Positions 48,627 through 57,318 of a DNA stretch of 64,000 nt are shown here, one piece after another (the stretch's first letter is position 1; each line of letters starts with the position of its first letter). Source of the stretch: Streptomyces sp. NBC_00224 (lineage in GTDB: Bacteria; Actinomycetota; Actinomycetes; Streptomycetales; Streptomycetaceae); contig NZ_CP108106.1 in the NCBI RefSeq assembly GCF_041435195.1, positions 186,001-250,000 on the forward strand, read 5' to 3'. The notes under the pieces were generated by a model that had not been told where the DNA came from, made no database searches, and was given only the letters and a program-made list of their open reading frames with translations. A program made the translations under genes and the position numbers.

Positions 48627-49112
48627 TCAATGCGAAATCAGCGGGGGCCAGTTCTCCTGGCGCAGGAATGCGAGTAGCGCCGTCTCCGCCGGTCCCGCAC
48701 CGGACCGGAGCACCGCGATCACGGGCTGGGTGACGGCCGGGAACACCGGCCGCACCAGGTGTTCGTGCCCCGGGGGCACGGCGGAGGCGGGGACGAGCGT
48801 CGCGCCCAGTCCGTGAGCGGCCCAGCGAACGGCGGTCGCGGCCTGCGACACGCGGGCGGCCGTGGCCGGGGCGAGCTCGTTGTCCCGCAGCGCGTTCACC
48901 GCGACCTCCGCCTCCCGCAAGAAGGCACGCCCGACCACCGTGGGAACCAGTCCGCTGGGCGTACGGGCGAACAGCTCCACGCCGAGGTCCCGCTCCAGGC
49001 CGCGGATCTGCTGGGAGACCGACGGCTGGGCGACGTGCAGCCGCTCGGCCGCCGCGGTCACCGAGCCCGCCTCGGCGACGGCCAGCGCGTACTCGAACTG
49101 ACGAAGACTCAT
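48627..49112 (-). CDS. LysR-type regulator with internal deletion
   Basis: A 161-residue protein, about half the usual LysR length. The N-terminal helix-turn-helix is complete (RQFEYALAVAEAGSVTAAAE, then RLHVAQPSVSQQIRGLERDL, LFARTPSGLV). After AEVAVNALRDNE the reading jumps to the last part of the effector domain (ATAVRWAAHGLGATLVPASA then AVPPGHEHLVRPVFP). About 130 residues, including the first effector subdomain and hinge, are missing. The frame is kept, so a DNA-binding protein without inducer pocket may still be made. It converges on the SDR gene. Confidence 0.8.
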   Translation of the reverse strand: MSLRQFEYALAVAEAGSVTAAAERLHVAQPSVSQQIRGLERDLGVELFARTPSGLVPTVVGRAFLREAEVAVNALRDNELAPATAARVSQAATAVRWAAHGLGATLVPASAVPPGHEHLVRPVFPAVTQPVIAVLRSGAGPAETALLAFLRQENWPPLISH

Positions 49113-49619
49113 ACCCGTACCCTCTCGGCGACGGGCCCCGGATCAGCCCGTCGGCATAGCTGTCACAGTCAGTAACTCCGGCCCGTTGCGTGGGATTCCC
49201 GTACGTCCGGCCTCGGCCGACACTCGCGGACGTTCCGGCCGAGCCGAGCTGCCGCGCGGCGAAGGTCCTCGCCTAGGTGCGTGATGAGCTGACACTGCGG
49301 AACCAGCGGCAGTTGGAGCACACCCACTTCCACGTCGGAGTGGCTGCCCGGCAGCGGGACTTTGCCGATCTGACGCAGCGGGTGCCCTCGCCTCGGACAC
49401 CTTGCTGCTGTCGCACAGGGGACAGGGCACTTTCATCCAGCTCGGCGCCGTGGAGCGAGGGCCCGACGGCCGACCGGGACACGGTCGTCGGAGGCGCCGA
49501 CGGTCACGTGGTCTGTACACACGCCCATCGGCCATCGATTTCCTGATACGTAACGGCTGTGCCGTCGAGACAGCAGAAACCCGGCCCGCGTACACGGAGG
49601 TAAATCTCTGGAACACCAA
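49113..49619. other. Gap without a supported gene
   Basis: A plus-strand reading at 49280-49390 (ELTLRNQRQLEHTHFHVGVA then ARQRDFADLTQR) looks coding but is short and has no clear end. No other feature is supported. Confidence 0.35.
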
Positions 49620-49835
49620 TTACGTCAACGGCAACTGGCACGGCGGCTTGATCGACGTGAAGTTGACCATCAACTCGATCGCCGACTCCCGCGCGACGGG
49701 GTACAGAGCCGCCACGGTCTCCTCGGCCGTGGCAGGTCCCGTGGCGCCCTTTACCGCTTCATGGGACCAGTTGGCCTCAGCGGCCCTCGCGAGATCGTGG
49801 ACATGGTGTGCAAGGTCGGCCCGGAACTCCAGCAC
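49620..49835 (-). CDS. Possible small protein or fragment
   Basis: LEFRADLAHHVHDLARAAEA, then NWSHEAVKGATGPATAEETV, AALYPVARESAIELM and a short tail. Codon bias is coding-like and the chain helical. The frame stays open upstream of 49835 without a clear start. Family unknown. Confidence 0.35.
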   Translation of the reverse strand: MLEFRADLAHHVHDLARAAEANWSHEAVKGATGPATAEETVAALYPVARESAIELMVNFTSIKPPCQLPLT

Positions 49836-50079
49836 CAGCGTGCGTACACACTCCCCTCGCCAACCAGAGAGTTACCAGCACCTCAAGAAGAGCCGCGCCG
49901 TCCATAGCCGCATCCTCGCAGGAGCCCGGCCTTCCACAGGGTCAGGCCGCCAACGGCACTCCCACCCGTATCTCCCCGACGACACCTGCGGGGACGTCCA
50001 CGCCCGGCGGCCCCACTGCAGGCCGGACGCAAACAGCCGCCAGGTGACTTCGACCGCCCAACCGACCGCTTCCTTGTTC

Positions 50080-50274
50080 CTAGTCGTCCCCGCCGGTGGT
50101 CCCGTTCACCTGCCGGCGCCGGTTCTTCCCGGAGCGACGCACCAGCTCGCCCGCCGCGAGCGTCATAGCCGCCACCACACGGGTCCACCGGGGCCCACCA
50201 CGCTCCGCCCACACCACACATGCACACCCGCCCACCGCGAGCGCCAGAACACCAAGCAACAGCAGACCGATCAT
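50080..50274 (-). CDS. Small single-pass membrane protein
   Basis: A 64-residue protein: the N-terminal helix MIGLLLLGVLALAVGGCACV spans the membrane, followed by a basic tail (VRRSGKNRRRQV). The cysteine pair in GGCAC does not match a clean lipobox. GAGGTGGGGAAC precedes the ATG. Small proteins of this plan occur on Streptomyces mobile elements, but no function can be assigned. It stands alone between two gaps. Confidence 0.55.
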   Translation of the reverse strand: MIGLLLLGVLALAVGGCACVVWAERGGPRWTRVVAAMTLAAGELVRRSGKNRRRQVNGTTGGDD

Positions 50275-50349
50275 GTTCCCCACCTCTGCGTTCGTTCGTA
50301 CGGTCCTGCTGATCGTCTCAGGCCGACGAAAACGCTGACATGCCTTGGC

Positions 50350-50859
50350 TCACGCTGCGAGGGAGGAGCGCATGCGGTCCAGCCCGCGCAGCACCTCGTC
50401 GCGGTTCTTCGCCTGCTTGATCCACCCGGGAAGGCGCCCGAAGAGCCCCATCTTGCGCCAGGGCTCATACCAGGGGTCGTGCTCGCGCAGTGTCGCCCGC
50501 ACGTACTGGCGCAGCAGATTGAGGTGTTCAAGGTTGTACGCCCACAGGCGCCCATGCCTTGCATGGGTCTGGAGCGAGAGCGGCTCACGGAAGTAGGGAT
50601 CGAGCATGTCCGGGCCGCCGCCCCACGAGAACACGACCGGAGCGTCCTTCTCGCGTTGCCGTGACAGTCCACAGTGACGGCACACGAGCCGCCGCGGCAC
50701 GTCCCCACTCGACACATTGTCCAGGGCATTGCGGGCGGCCGTGGCTATCTGCGCCTGCCGTGCGCACCGGGGACAGCGCACCAGTAGCCAGCCTGAGACG
50801 GCGAAGTGATGCTTCCCGTATCCGGGATCCCGGAAGCGGGCAGGGTAGAATGTGGTCAT
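50350..50859 (-). CDS. Zinc-ribbon hypothetical protein
   Basis: A 169-residue protein with two CxxC pairs: VRCPRCARQ (about 31-34) and LVCRHCGLS (about 60-63), a TFIIB-like zinc ribbon. It is followed by DAPVVFSWGGGPDMLDPYFR, then HARHGRLWAYNLEHLNLLRQ and YVRATLREHDPWYEPWRKMG. The whole is recognisable as a conserved Streptomyces/actinobacterial hypothetical family, possibly nucleic-acid binding. ATG at 50859. No operon partner. Confidence 0.75.
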   Translation of the reverse strand: MTTFYPARFRDPGYGKHHFAVSGWLLVRCPRCARQAQIATAARNALDNVSSGDVPRRLVCRHCGLSRQREKDAPVVFSWGGGPDMLDPYFREPLSLQTHARHGRLWAYNLEHLNLLRQYVRATLREHDPWYEPWRKMGLFGRLPGWIKQAKNRDEVLRGLDRMRSSLAA

Positions 50860-50989
50860 CACCCCAGTATGCGGGTGGGGGCTCTCGGACTCGCGGCAGT
50901 ATCGGTCAGGACGACTCGACGATCCCCCGGACCACCCTGATAGGGCTCCGTTAGGTGCTCCTGTTCTCGCTGTTCGGGAGCATGTTGGG

Positions 50990-51190
50990 TGTGTGGGCAG
51001 GCGGCAAGTTGAGGATCTGCGTGCCGAGTTGGCGGAGTTGCTGGCCGATGTGTTCGTGTCGGTTCCGCGGCGGGACCAGCGGGCAAAGGGTGGCTGCTGT
51101 CTGCGGGGGCTGATGCTGGACGGGCGGCGCAGTCCATCCAGGCGATGGCTGGCTGGCTCGCTGGACGGCAACGAGCAGAACCTGCAGCCG
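50990..51190 (+). pseudogene. IS701-family transposase N-terminal fragment
   Basis: VEDLRAELAELLADVFVSVP, then RRDQRAKGGCCLRGLMLDGR matches the N-terminus of Streptomyces IS701-like transposases (FVAEVF...PRRDQR...YVRGLMLDGRRKS). The next part is split between two frames (SIQAMAG in one, DGNEQNLQ in the other), so a frameshift is present. No catalytic domain follows. The element is decayed. Confidence 0.65.
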
Positions 51191-51288
51191 GTTCAGCGCC
51201 GCGAGCTCCCTACATCCACCCTTGTGGCCGGGGTCCGACCACCTCAACAAGGCAGTGCCCACACCGGCATCGACGCACCGCGTCCGGC

Positions 51289-52407
51289 TCAGGCGCTGCC
51301 GGCAGTGATCTCCGCGCAGCGGGTGGCCACGGCGCCGAGCGTGCCCTCCGTACGCAGCAGCCCGCGCTGGACGCGCGCCCCGTTGCCGTGCTCCCGGAGG
51401 CGGGCGATGCTCTCCCGGACGCGATCGTCGTCGCCGTGGTCGGCCAGGGCTTCGCGCACATGGGCGTAGAGCGCCTCGACGGCCCACTCCGGGGACGTCT
51501 CGCGCATCGTCTGGGGATCGATGAGCGGGCCGTCCAGCCCCGAGCGGCCGGCGCGCCAAGCCGCCAGCCGCAGCAGGCCCGTACCGACCCTGGCCGGAGG
51601 CTGTCCGTCCCGCCAACCGCGGGCGGCGGTCTCGACCAGGCCGCGTACCAGGGCCGCCAGCAGGACCGGGGTCGACGCCTCCAGACAGACGTCCGCGACC
51701 CTGACCTCCACCGTGGGGTACGCAGCGGACAGGCGGGCATCGAAGTACATCATCCCCTCGTCGCGCAGCACCCCGATGTCGAGCATCGCGCGCACCTGCT
51801 CGTGATAACGGTCGGCGGACCCGAAGACGTCCGTGGGTCCGGCCGAGGGCAACCGGTTCCACACCCGGCTGCGGTAGCTGCCGTATCCGCTGTCCTCCCC
51901 CTGCCAGAACGGCGAGTTCGCGCTCATCGCCGTCAGCACAGGCAGCCATGGGCGGATCCGATCCAGGACCGCGACGCCCTCCTCGTCCGACTCGACCGAC
52001 ACGTGGACGTGGCAGCCGCAGGTCAGCTGCTCCTGCGCGGTCAGGCCGAACTGCTCGCCGACCCACTCGTACCGCTTGCCCGTGCTCAACGAGGGCCGAA
52101 CCGGCAGCGGGGAGGTGCCGAGGGCCGCGACCAGCGCCCCGGCGGACGCAGCATGCCGGGCGGCTTCCATCCGCCAGCGGGTGATCTCCTCCAGCAGCTC
52201 CCCCATCTCCGTCACCGGTTTGGTGGCGAACTCCAACTGCTCCTGCTGCAGTTCCTTCTCGAAGATGTGCCCCTGCGGTCCGCCGCCCTCCGTCCGCTGT
52301 CCGACCGACCAGCCCGCGGCCGCCAGCACGGCCCCCGACAGGGCCAGCGGCTCACCGCTGCGGGCGTCCACCAGCAACAGCTCCTCCTCCAGGCCTACGC
52401 TTCGCAT
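51289..52407 (-). CDS. YbdK-type carboxylate-amine ligase (glutamate-cysteine ligase family)
   Basis: A 372-residue enzyme, the same length as E. coli YbdK. Motifs are VGLEEELLLVD at the start, KELQQEQLEFATKPVTEMGE, the CGCHVHVSVES metal/ATP-binding segment, and VEVRVADVCLEASTPVLLAA. By family it links glutamate (or a similar acid) to cysteine or another amine with ATP; the physiological product in Streptomyces is unclear. The start at MRSVGLEEE is chosen by family; in-frame ATG 52419 and GTG 52434 are possible. It is a single gene. Confidence 0.9.
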   Translation of the reverse strand: MRSVGLEEELLLVDARSGEPLALSGAVLAAAGWSVGQRTEGGGPQGHIFEKELQQEQLEFATKPVTEMGELLEEITRWRMEAARHAASAGALVAALGTSPLPVRPSLSTGKRYEWVGEQFGLTAQEQLTCGCHVHVSVESDEEGVAVLDRIRPWLPVLTAMSANSPFWQGEDSGYGSYRSRVWNRLPSAGPTDVFGSADRYHEQVRAMLDIGVLRDEGMMYFDARLSAAYPTVEVRVADVCLEASTPVLLAALVRGLVETAARGWRDGQPPARVGTGLLRLAAWRAGRSGLDGPLIDPQTMRETSPEWAVEALYAHVREALADHGDDDRVRESIARLREHGNGARVQRGLLRTEGTLGAVATRCAEITAGSA

Positions 52408-53416
52408 GCCGCCGCCCATCGGTCCGCCGTCCACATCGCCTTGCGCCTGCCCTGCCCCACCCAACCATGCGGGTGCCGACCAGGGCGGTCGGGCGGGCAG
52501 GCGGCATCCTGCGGGTTGAGGCGCCGGGTGCGGGGCAGGCGCGCCGTCGGTGGCGGCGCTGCCCGCCCCCCGGCTCATGGGCGGATTCACCGGAGCCGTT
52601 CTCGCCGCCCAGGGAACCAACACGACGCGAGCCGGACCGTCTCGTCTTCTCATTTCGCCGGATTCGCCGAGGTGCTCAGGACGGCAGCGCCCGCGCATGC
52701 ACCCGCCGGGCCGGTTCCTGGCCGCCGCCGCTGGGCAGGACGCGTCCACAATGTCCTGCCCCGGCTCGGGACCGTCCTCGAAGACCAGCTCGTACCTCTG
52801 AGTGGGCATCGTCTTCCATCCGCCCTCGGGGGCGTCGGGCAAGATGCTGCGAGCACATCGGGCAGCGCTCAGGACCATGCTCGGCCGCAGCCCGAAGGCA
52901 GGCATCTTCCGGGTGCCGGACGGTGACGACCAGCCGGGCCGGTGATGCATGCACGAGGGGCCGGGGCGGCCGATCCGGCCGTGCACCGTAGGCGCCGCAA
53001 AGGCCGCGCGCGGCCTTCCGCAGCGGGAGTTCACGCATCTGCGCACCGCCGCCAACCGCCGACGGCTCATACGTAACGGCCACCACCGTCAAGCCACAGC
53101 CGCACTCGCACCCCCTCCCGGCCGCACCTGGGTACCAGCACCACGCTCAAGAACCCTCGCCACCGCACCGGTCGCCAACCTCATCGACCACACCCCTGAC
53201 GTCATCCGCAAGGCCATGGGCCAGCCCGACCCCGCCTGCCCCAGGCCCGCGACGCCGATCCCGGCGCCATGCCAGCGGGCGCCCAGGCAGGCGAGGAGAA
53301 CCGCAATCCCGACAGGGACCAAGTAGTACAGCCCATGGACGACCACCCCATCCGGCCCAGCACGGTGGCCGCGACGACGAGGAGAGTCCGGTGCCTCTTC
53401 GGTCGGTCGACTTGCC
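52408..53416. other. Sparse region, no confident gene
   Basis: Minus-strand readings MPTQRYELVFEDGPEPGQDI (near 52810) and HPEDACLRAAAEHGPERCPM then CSQHL (near 52850-52920) look partly coding and may be remnants. Another at 53089-53442 carries a hydrophobic stretch (LYYLVPVGIAVLLACLGARW) and could encode a small membrane protein. None has a firm start and end. Confidence 0.35.
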
Positions 53417-53715
53417 TCAGCGGCGGGCCAGTTGACGCTCACCCGACATACCGGGCTGGTAGACGAGGCCGCAATACTGGAAGATCTCCGACTCCTGCCC
53501 GGCGGGCAGCACGTCGTCCGTGCCGATGGAAGGGGCCTCGCGCACCAAGGACTTGGGGTAGGGCACCTTCACATACCCCGGGCCCACGACGGCGTCGGCC
53601 ACCGGGACGAACAGCAGCCGGTACCGGGTGGGAAGGCCGCACCGTACGGTGGCCATGGCGGGCCTGTCGGTCATGGTGTCCACATAAATCGCCTCCAGGA
53701 CCTGGATATACACCC
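53417..53715 (-). pseudogene. PRC-barrel domain protein, 5'-truncated
   Basis: The reading LEAIYVDTMTDRPAMATVRC, then LFVPVADAVVGPGYVKVPYP, then APSIGTDDVLPAGQESEIFQ and YCGLVYQPGMSGERQLARR matches the PRC-barrel proteins of Streptomyces. The first strand with the start codon has been replaced by unrelated sequence above about 53715. The C-terminus and stop are intact. Confidence 0.65.
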
Positions 53716-53810
53716 ACGACCGGCTCAACCTCAGTGATACCACACGACGTTCGGACGGACCGGGCAAAGCCGGCCCCGGCGCTGCCGCCTCGGCGCGGTG
53801 CCCCTGGTCC

Positions 53811-54110
53811 AGGATCGAGATCGTCACGCCGCACGATGCTCGGGCCCGCTTCGCGCACGGTCCGGGCAATGAGGCCTGGATCAGCTACAAGAATCACCAG
53901 ACCGAAACCTGCGGCACCGATATGCCCAGCGTCATCGTGCACTCGGCGACACAGGAGGTCCCTGAGGACGACCTATCGGTCTTCGAACCGATCCACCGGG
54001 CACTGGCTCGACGCGGTCTGCTGCCTAGCGAGCATCTGGTCGACGTCGGCTACGTCTGGCCACACGTCGCCCTCCAAGCATCCGCTGCCCACGCCGTCCC
54101 TCTGCTCTGC
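53811..54110 (+). pseudogene. IS1182-family transposase internal fragment
   Basis: RIEIVTPHDARARFAHGPGN, then EAWISYKNHQTETCGTDMPS, VIVHSATQEVPEDDLSVFEP and ARRGLLPSEHLVDVGYVWPH matches the central DDE region of IS1182 transposases (the YKDHQTE and HLVD.GY motifs). Both ends are missing. It abuts the PRC-barrel fragment, suggesting that an IS event truncated that gene. Confidence 0.7.
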
Positions 54111-54249
54111 CCAGGCGGAGGCGCTCACCGCGGACACCCCAACATTCCAGGGTTCTCGCGCTCCGGTCAGTCACCGGATCACCCCAGGACCGCCGTCCCG
54201 GCCTGCCGAACTCCGGGTCCGCGGTAGAGGAAGAGTTGGCAGGCTCTGC

Positions 54250-54702
54250 TCAAGCCCCGTCCATCACCGTCTGCGCGCTCACGGCCTCGGCCTCGCGCCG
54301 GTCGTACTCGGCGCGAGCGGCGCCGATCTCGTCCTGGTGGTCCTCGGTCCAGGCGACGAGCGTCTGGATGGTGTCGTGCAGCGTCACGCCCATCGGCGTG
54401 AGCTGGTAGTCCACGCGCGGAGGGACGACCGGGTGCACCGTGCGGCGCACCAGTCCATCGCGCTCCAGCTGGCGCAGTGTCACGGTCAGCATGCGCTGGC
54501 TGATCCCGTCGATCTCGCGCCGGAGTTCGGTGAAGCGCAGGGTGCGGCGGTCGAGCAGGGCGATGGCGAGCAGCGACCACTTGTCGGCTACACGGTCGAG
54601 GATCTGACGGACCTCGCAACCCTCTCGGGTGTCCCACTGGCGGGCCTGGTCGGTATCGGTTCCCGTGCAGTAACTCGGTGACTTCAAAGTGCCTTCTTCC
54701 AT
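54250..54702 (-). CDS. HxlR-family transcriptional regulator
   Basis: A 150-residue winged-helix regulator. CEVRQILDRVADKWSLLAIA is the start of the HxlR domain; LRFTELRREIDGISQRMLTV then TLRQLERDGLVRRTVHPVVP is the recognition helix and wing, and DYQLTPMGVTL follows. The cysteine in EGC (about 29) is the redox-active position in some HxlR proteins. ATG with GGAGGACC directly upstream. It is divergent from the DHA2 exporter, with 125 bases between, and most likely represses it. Confidence 0.93.
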   Translation of the reverse strand: MEEGTLKSPSYCTGTDTDQARQWDTREGCEVRQILDRVADKWSLLAIALLDRRTLRFTELRREIDGISQRMLTVTLRQLERDGLVRRTVHPVVPPRVDYQLTPMGVTLHDTIQTLVAWTEDHQDEIGAARAEYDRREAEAVSAQTVMDGA

Positions 54703-54727
54703 GGTCCTCCAGGATGCACCAGGCTCA

Positions 54728-54765
54728 AGTCGGTAACAAGAAGGAACCGACTGGCAGTTCGGTAA
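54728..54765. promoter_or_regulatory. Candidate HxlR operators
   Basis: An inverted repeat AGTCGGT / ACCGACT (54728-54734, 54746-54752) overlaps a direct repeat of TCGGTAA (54730-54736 and 54759-54765), in the intergenic region between the HxlR gene and the exporter. These are plausible binding sites for the adjacent regulator. Confidence 0.55.
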
Positions 54766-54827
54766 TCGCCTGCGACGCCTTCGTTCTCCCATGTCTCCCT
54801 TCCCCGATCACGTCAAGGAGCAGTCCT

Positions 54828-56351
54828 GTGTCCACGTCGTCCATGTCACCACCGTCGGAGCCCGGCGCTGACCGCCTGAGCGGGCGCGCTTGGGGAACGC
54901 TCTTCGTACTGTGCGGAGCGATCTTCCTGGAAGGCATCGACGTGGCCATGCTCAATGTGGCCCTGCCGTCGATCCGTGCCGACCTGGGCTTGTCCACTGG
55001 TGAGTTGCAGTGGGTGATGAGTGCATACGTCGTGGGCTACGGCGGGTTCATGCTGCTGGGCGGACGAGCCGCGGACCTCTTCGGCCGTCGGCAGATGTTT
55101 CTGTTCTGGCTCACCGTGTTCCTGCTCTTCTCCGGCCTGGGCGGTCTCGCCGACGACGGACGCACGCTCATCGCCGCCCGCTTTGTGACGGGGGTCGCCG
55201 CCGCATTCATGACTCCTGCCGGGCTGTCCATCATCACAACCGGCTTCGCGGAGGGACCGCAGCGCGACAAGGCCCTCCTGATCTACTCCGGCACCGCGGC
55301 CGGGGGTTTCTCCATCGGCCTGGTCGTCGGAGGGCTGCTCACCTCGGCCGACTGGCGCTGGGTGTTCTTCGCCCCCGTAGTCCTGTCGCTCGTGATCCTG
55401 GTCGCCGCCCTCACCCTCATCCCCAAGTCCGTGCGGCCCGAGCGCGCCGGGCAGCGTGTCGATGTGCTCGGCGGGCTCACCATCACCGGCGCGATCGTGC
55501 TCTTCGTCCTCGCCGTCGAACGCGCCACCCACACCGCCATGGGCCAGACGCTGGGCACCCTCGCGGCGGGCTTCGCGCTCCTCACCGCCTTCGTATTGAC
55601 CGAACGCCGGACGGCCGCCCCGCTCATGCGGCTGGGGATCCTCCGCAACGGCTCCCTGGTGCGCGCCAACCTCGCCGCCCTGCTCTTCTCCGGTGGCTTT
55701 TTCGGCTTCCAGTTCATCGCCGTGCTGTACCTGCGGGAGCTGCGAGGCTGGTCCACGGTCCAGACCAGCCTCGCGCTCCTGGTCATCGGCATCGACGCCG
55801 CCCTCTCACCCACCCTCACCCCCAAGCTGGTCCACCGATTCGGCAACGCCCCGGTCATCTTCGGCGGCATGGTGCTGGCTGCGCTCTCGTACGCTCTGTT
55901 CCTGCCGGTCGGCGCCGACTGGACGTATGCGGCGATGTTCCCCAGCCTCATCACCCTCGGTCTGGCCTTCTCCCTGGCCTACGGTCCGCTCACCATCGTC
56001 GCCACCGAGGGCATCGACGAGGAGGAGCAGGGACTCGCAGGAGGCCTGCTCTATACCTCCTTCCAGTTCGGTGCCGCCCTCGGCCTGTCCGCCGTCACCG
56101 CCGTCAACGTCGCCTCCACCGATGACGGCGGATCCCCCAAGTCCCTGCTCGACGGCTACCACGCCGCCCTCCTCGTCCCGCTCATCGCAGCCGTCCTCGC
56201 CGCGCTCGTCAGCGCGTTCGGCCTCCGCGATCGCCCCCGTGCGACGGATGACGATGTCCCGCGGGCCACGTCGGCCACCGCCGAAAGCGCTGCGACAGCA
56301 GGGGCAGCGGCGATGAGCCCCACGGAGACGGACGTGGCGCCATGGCGCTGA
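54828..56351 (+). CDS. DHA2-family drug/proton antiporter
   Basis: A 507-residue major facilitator with about 14 membrane helices. Signature motifs: LDxxx-type start FLEGIDVAMLNVALPSIRAD, motif A GGRAADLFGRRQMF, and motif C FSIGLVVGGLLTSADWRWVF. By family it exports amphiphilic drugs or metabolites in exchange for protons. The GTG start at 54828 follows AAGGAG at good spacing; the ORF above it is unlikely. Divergent from an HxlR regulator that presumably controls it. The last 40 residues are Ala/Thr-rich and cytoplasmic. Confidence 0.93.
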   Translation: MSTSSMSPPSEPGADRLSGRAWGTLFVLCGAIFLEGIDVAMLNVALPSIRADLGLSTGELQWVMSAYVVGYGGFMLLGGRAADLFGRRQMFLFWLTVFLLFSGLGGLADDGRTLIAARFVTGVAAAFMTPAGLSIITTGFAEGPQRDKALLIYSGTAAGGFSIGLVVGGLLTSADWRWVFFAPVVLSLVILVAALTLIPKSVRPERAGQRVDVLGGLTITGAIVLFVLAVERATHTAMGQTLGTLAAGFALLTAFVLTERRTAAPLMRLGILRNGSLVRANLAALLFSGGFFGFQFIAVLYLRELRGWSTVQTSLALLVIGIDAALSPTLTPKLVHRFGNAPVIFGGMVLAALSYALFLPVGADWTYAAMFPSLITLGLAFSLAYGPLTIVATEGIDEEEQGLAGGLLYTSFQFGAALGLSAVTAVNVASTDDGGSPKSLLDGYHAALLVPLIAAVLAALVSAFGLRDRPRATDDDVPRATSATAESAATAGAAAMSPTETDVAPWR

Positions 56352-56352
56352 A

Positions 56353-56580
56353 GTGCCCTCCTTCCGCAGGGTGGAGGAGGCGTTCCTCCAGTACATCAGC
56401 GACATCGAACAATCGATCAAGGGAAGCCCACCCGGGGCCGCCTACGACCCTCGCGGCTACTGGCCCGGCAGACATACGAACCCGACGCACTACGTGTTGC
56501 GCATCGAGCCACGGCGGGTGCAGGTACTGCACGGAAGGGATTTGAGCAACCGGATCTGGACCAGCGAAGGCGGGGCACAG
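56353..56580 (+). pseudogene. Fragment of a pyridoxamine-oxidase-like (PPOX) protein
   Basis: LQYISDIEQSIKGSPPGAAY then RGYWPGRHTNPTHYVLRIEP then RRVQVLHGRDLSNRIW resembles the C-terminal part of PPOX-family flavin proteins, which end with the RRVQVLRG motif. No N-terminal flavin-binding half precedes it, and the frame then runs into unrelated sequence. It begins one base after the exporter stop. Confidence 0.5.
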
Positions 56581-57024
56581 GGCCCCTCAGTGCGCCCCCG
56601 ACCACGACCAGGGGCGCACCCCGCACGTTTCGACACTGTCCGGCACATCGTGTCCGACTGCCCGCCAGCCAGCCCCTCGCCGAAGCTCTCCGGTGCCCCT
56701 GGGAACGGCCGACTGAACCCGGTCGGTAGACCCAGGCCCAGCTCCGCCGCAGCGGGCGAAACGGGTTTTTCTGGCGGTGGAACCGAGCTGGCGTCGTCAC
56801 CTACATCCGTGATCAGCTCCGGCGCCGGATCCGTGCTAATGCCGCATCAGGCAACGTTCGCCCTCTCGACGGGCGTGACTCCGTCTCGTGTGGAGCAGCA
56901 AGTCATGCGCGATGATGCGACGCGGCTCAGGATCGCTATGTGAACAGGCGGACGTCGCCGTCGCCTGATTCCGGCCCAGACGTGGCAGCCCCATGCCGCG
57001 TCTCCGCGATCTGGAAGGACCCAA
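56581..57024. other. Gap without a supported gene
   Basis: About 440 bases between the PPOX fragment and the frameshifted small gene. No recognised coding region. Confidence 0.35.
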
Positions 57025-57316
57025 ATGCCGATCGTCCTCATCTCCCCCGAGTTCACGCAGGAGCAGTACGAGGAGACCAACCGCAAGTTGACGGGGGGGG
57101 GGCAAGAACCGGATGGAATCTCCAGCCGACTGGCCCGTAGAAGGTTTGCTCGCACACATCGCGGGACAGGGCGAGAGCACCTTCCGCGTCGTCGACGTCT
57201 GGGAGTCCGAGGAGGCCCTCAACCGCTTCGCCGAGATCCTCATTCCGATCCTCCGTGAGGCCGGTGTCGAGGGCGACCCGGAGGTGTATCCGGCACTCAC
57301 ATATGTGTCCGTCTAA
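57025..57316 (+). pseudogene. Small dimeric alpha/beta-barrel (ABM-like) protein, frameshifted in a G-tract
   Basis: ATG at 57025 follows GGAAGGACC and reads MPIVLISPEFTQEQYEETNR then KLTGGG. Ten consecutive G at 57093-57102 throw the frame; with nine, the reading would continue KNRMESPADWPVEGLLAHIA through GESTFRVVDVWESEEALNRF to ALTYVSV and the stop at 57314-57316, a normal chain of about 97 residues. The pattern resembles monooxygenase-like or stress-response ABM domains. The stop codon lies within the target duplication of an IS4-family insertion. Confidence 0.75.
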
Positions 57317-57318
57317 AG

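Noticed and set aside
49402..50664. A 420-codon plus-strand open frame
   Set aside because: Composition changes along its length, no family match, and it crosses two likely minus-strand genes.
53269..54681. A 470-codon plus-strand open frame
   Set aside because: It runs antisense through the PRC-barrel fragment and the HxlR gene; not coding-like in either part.
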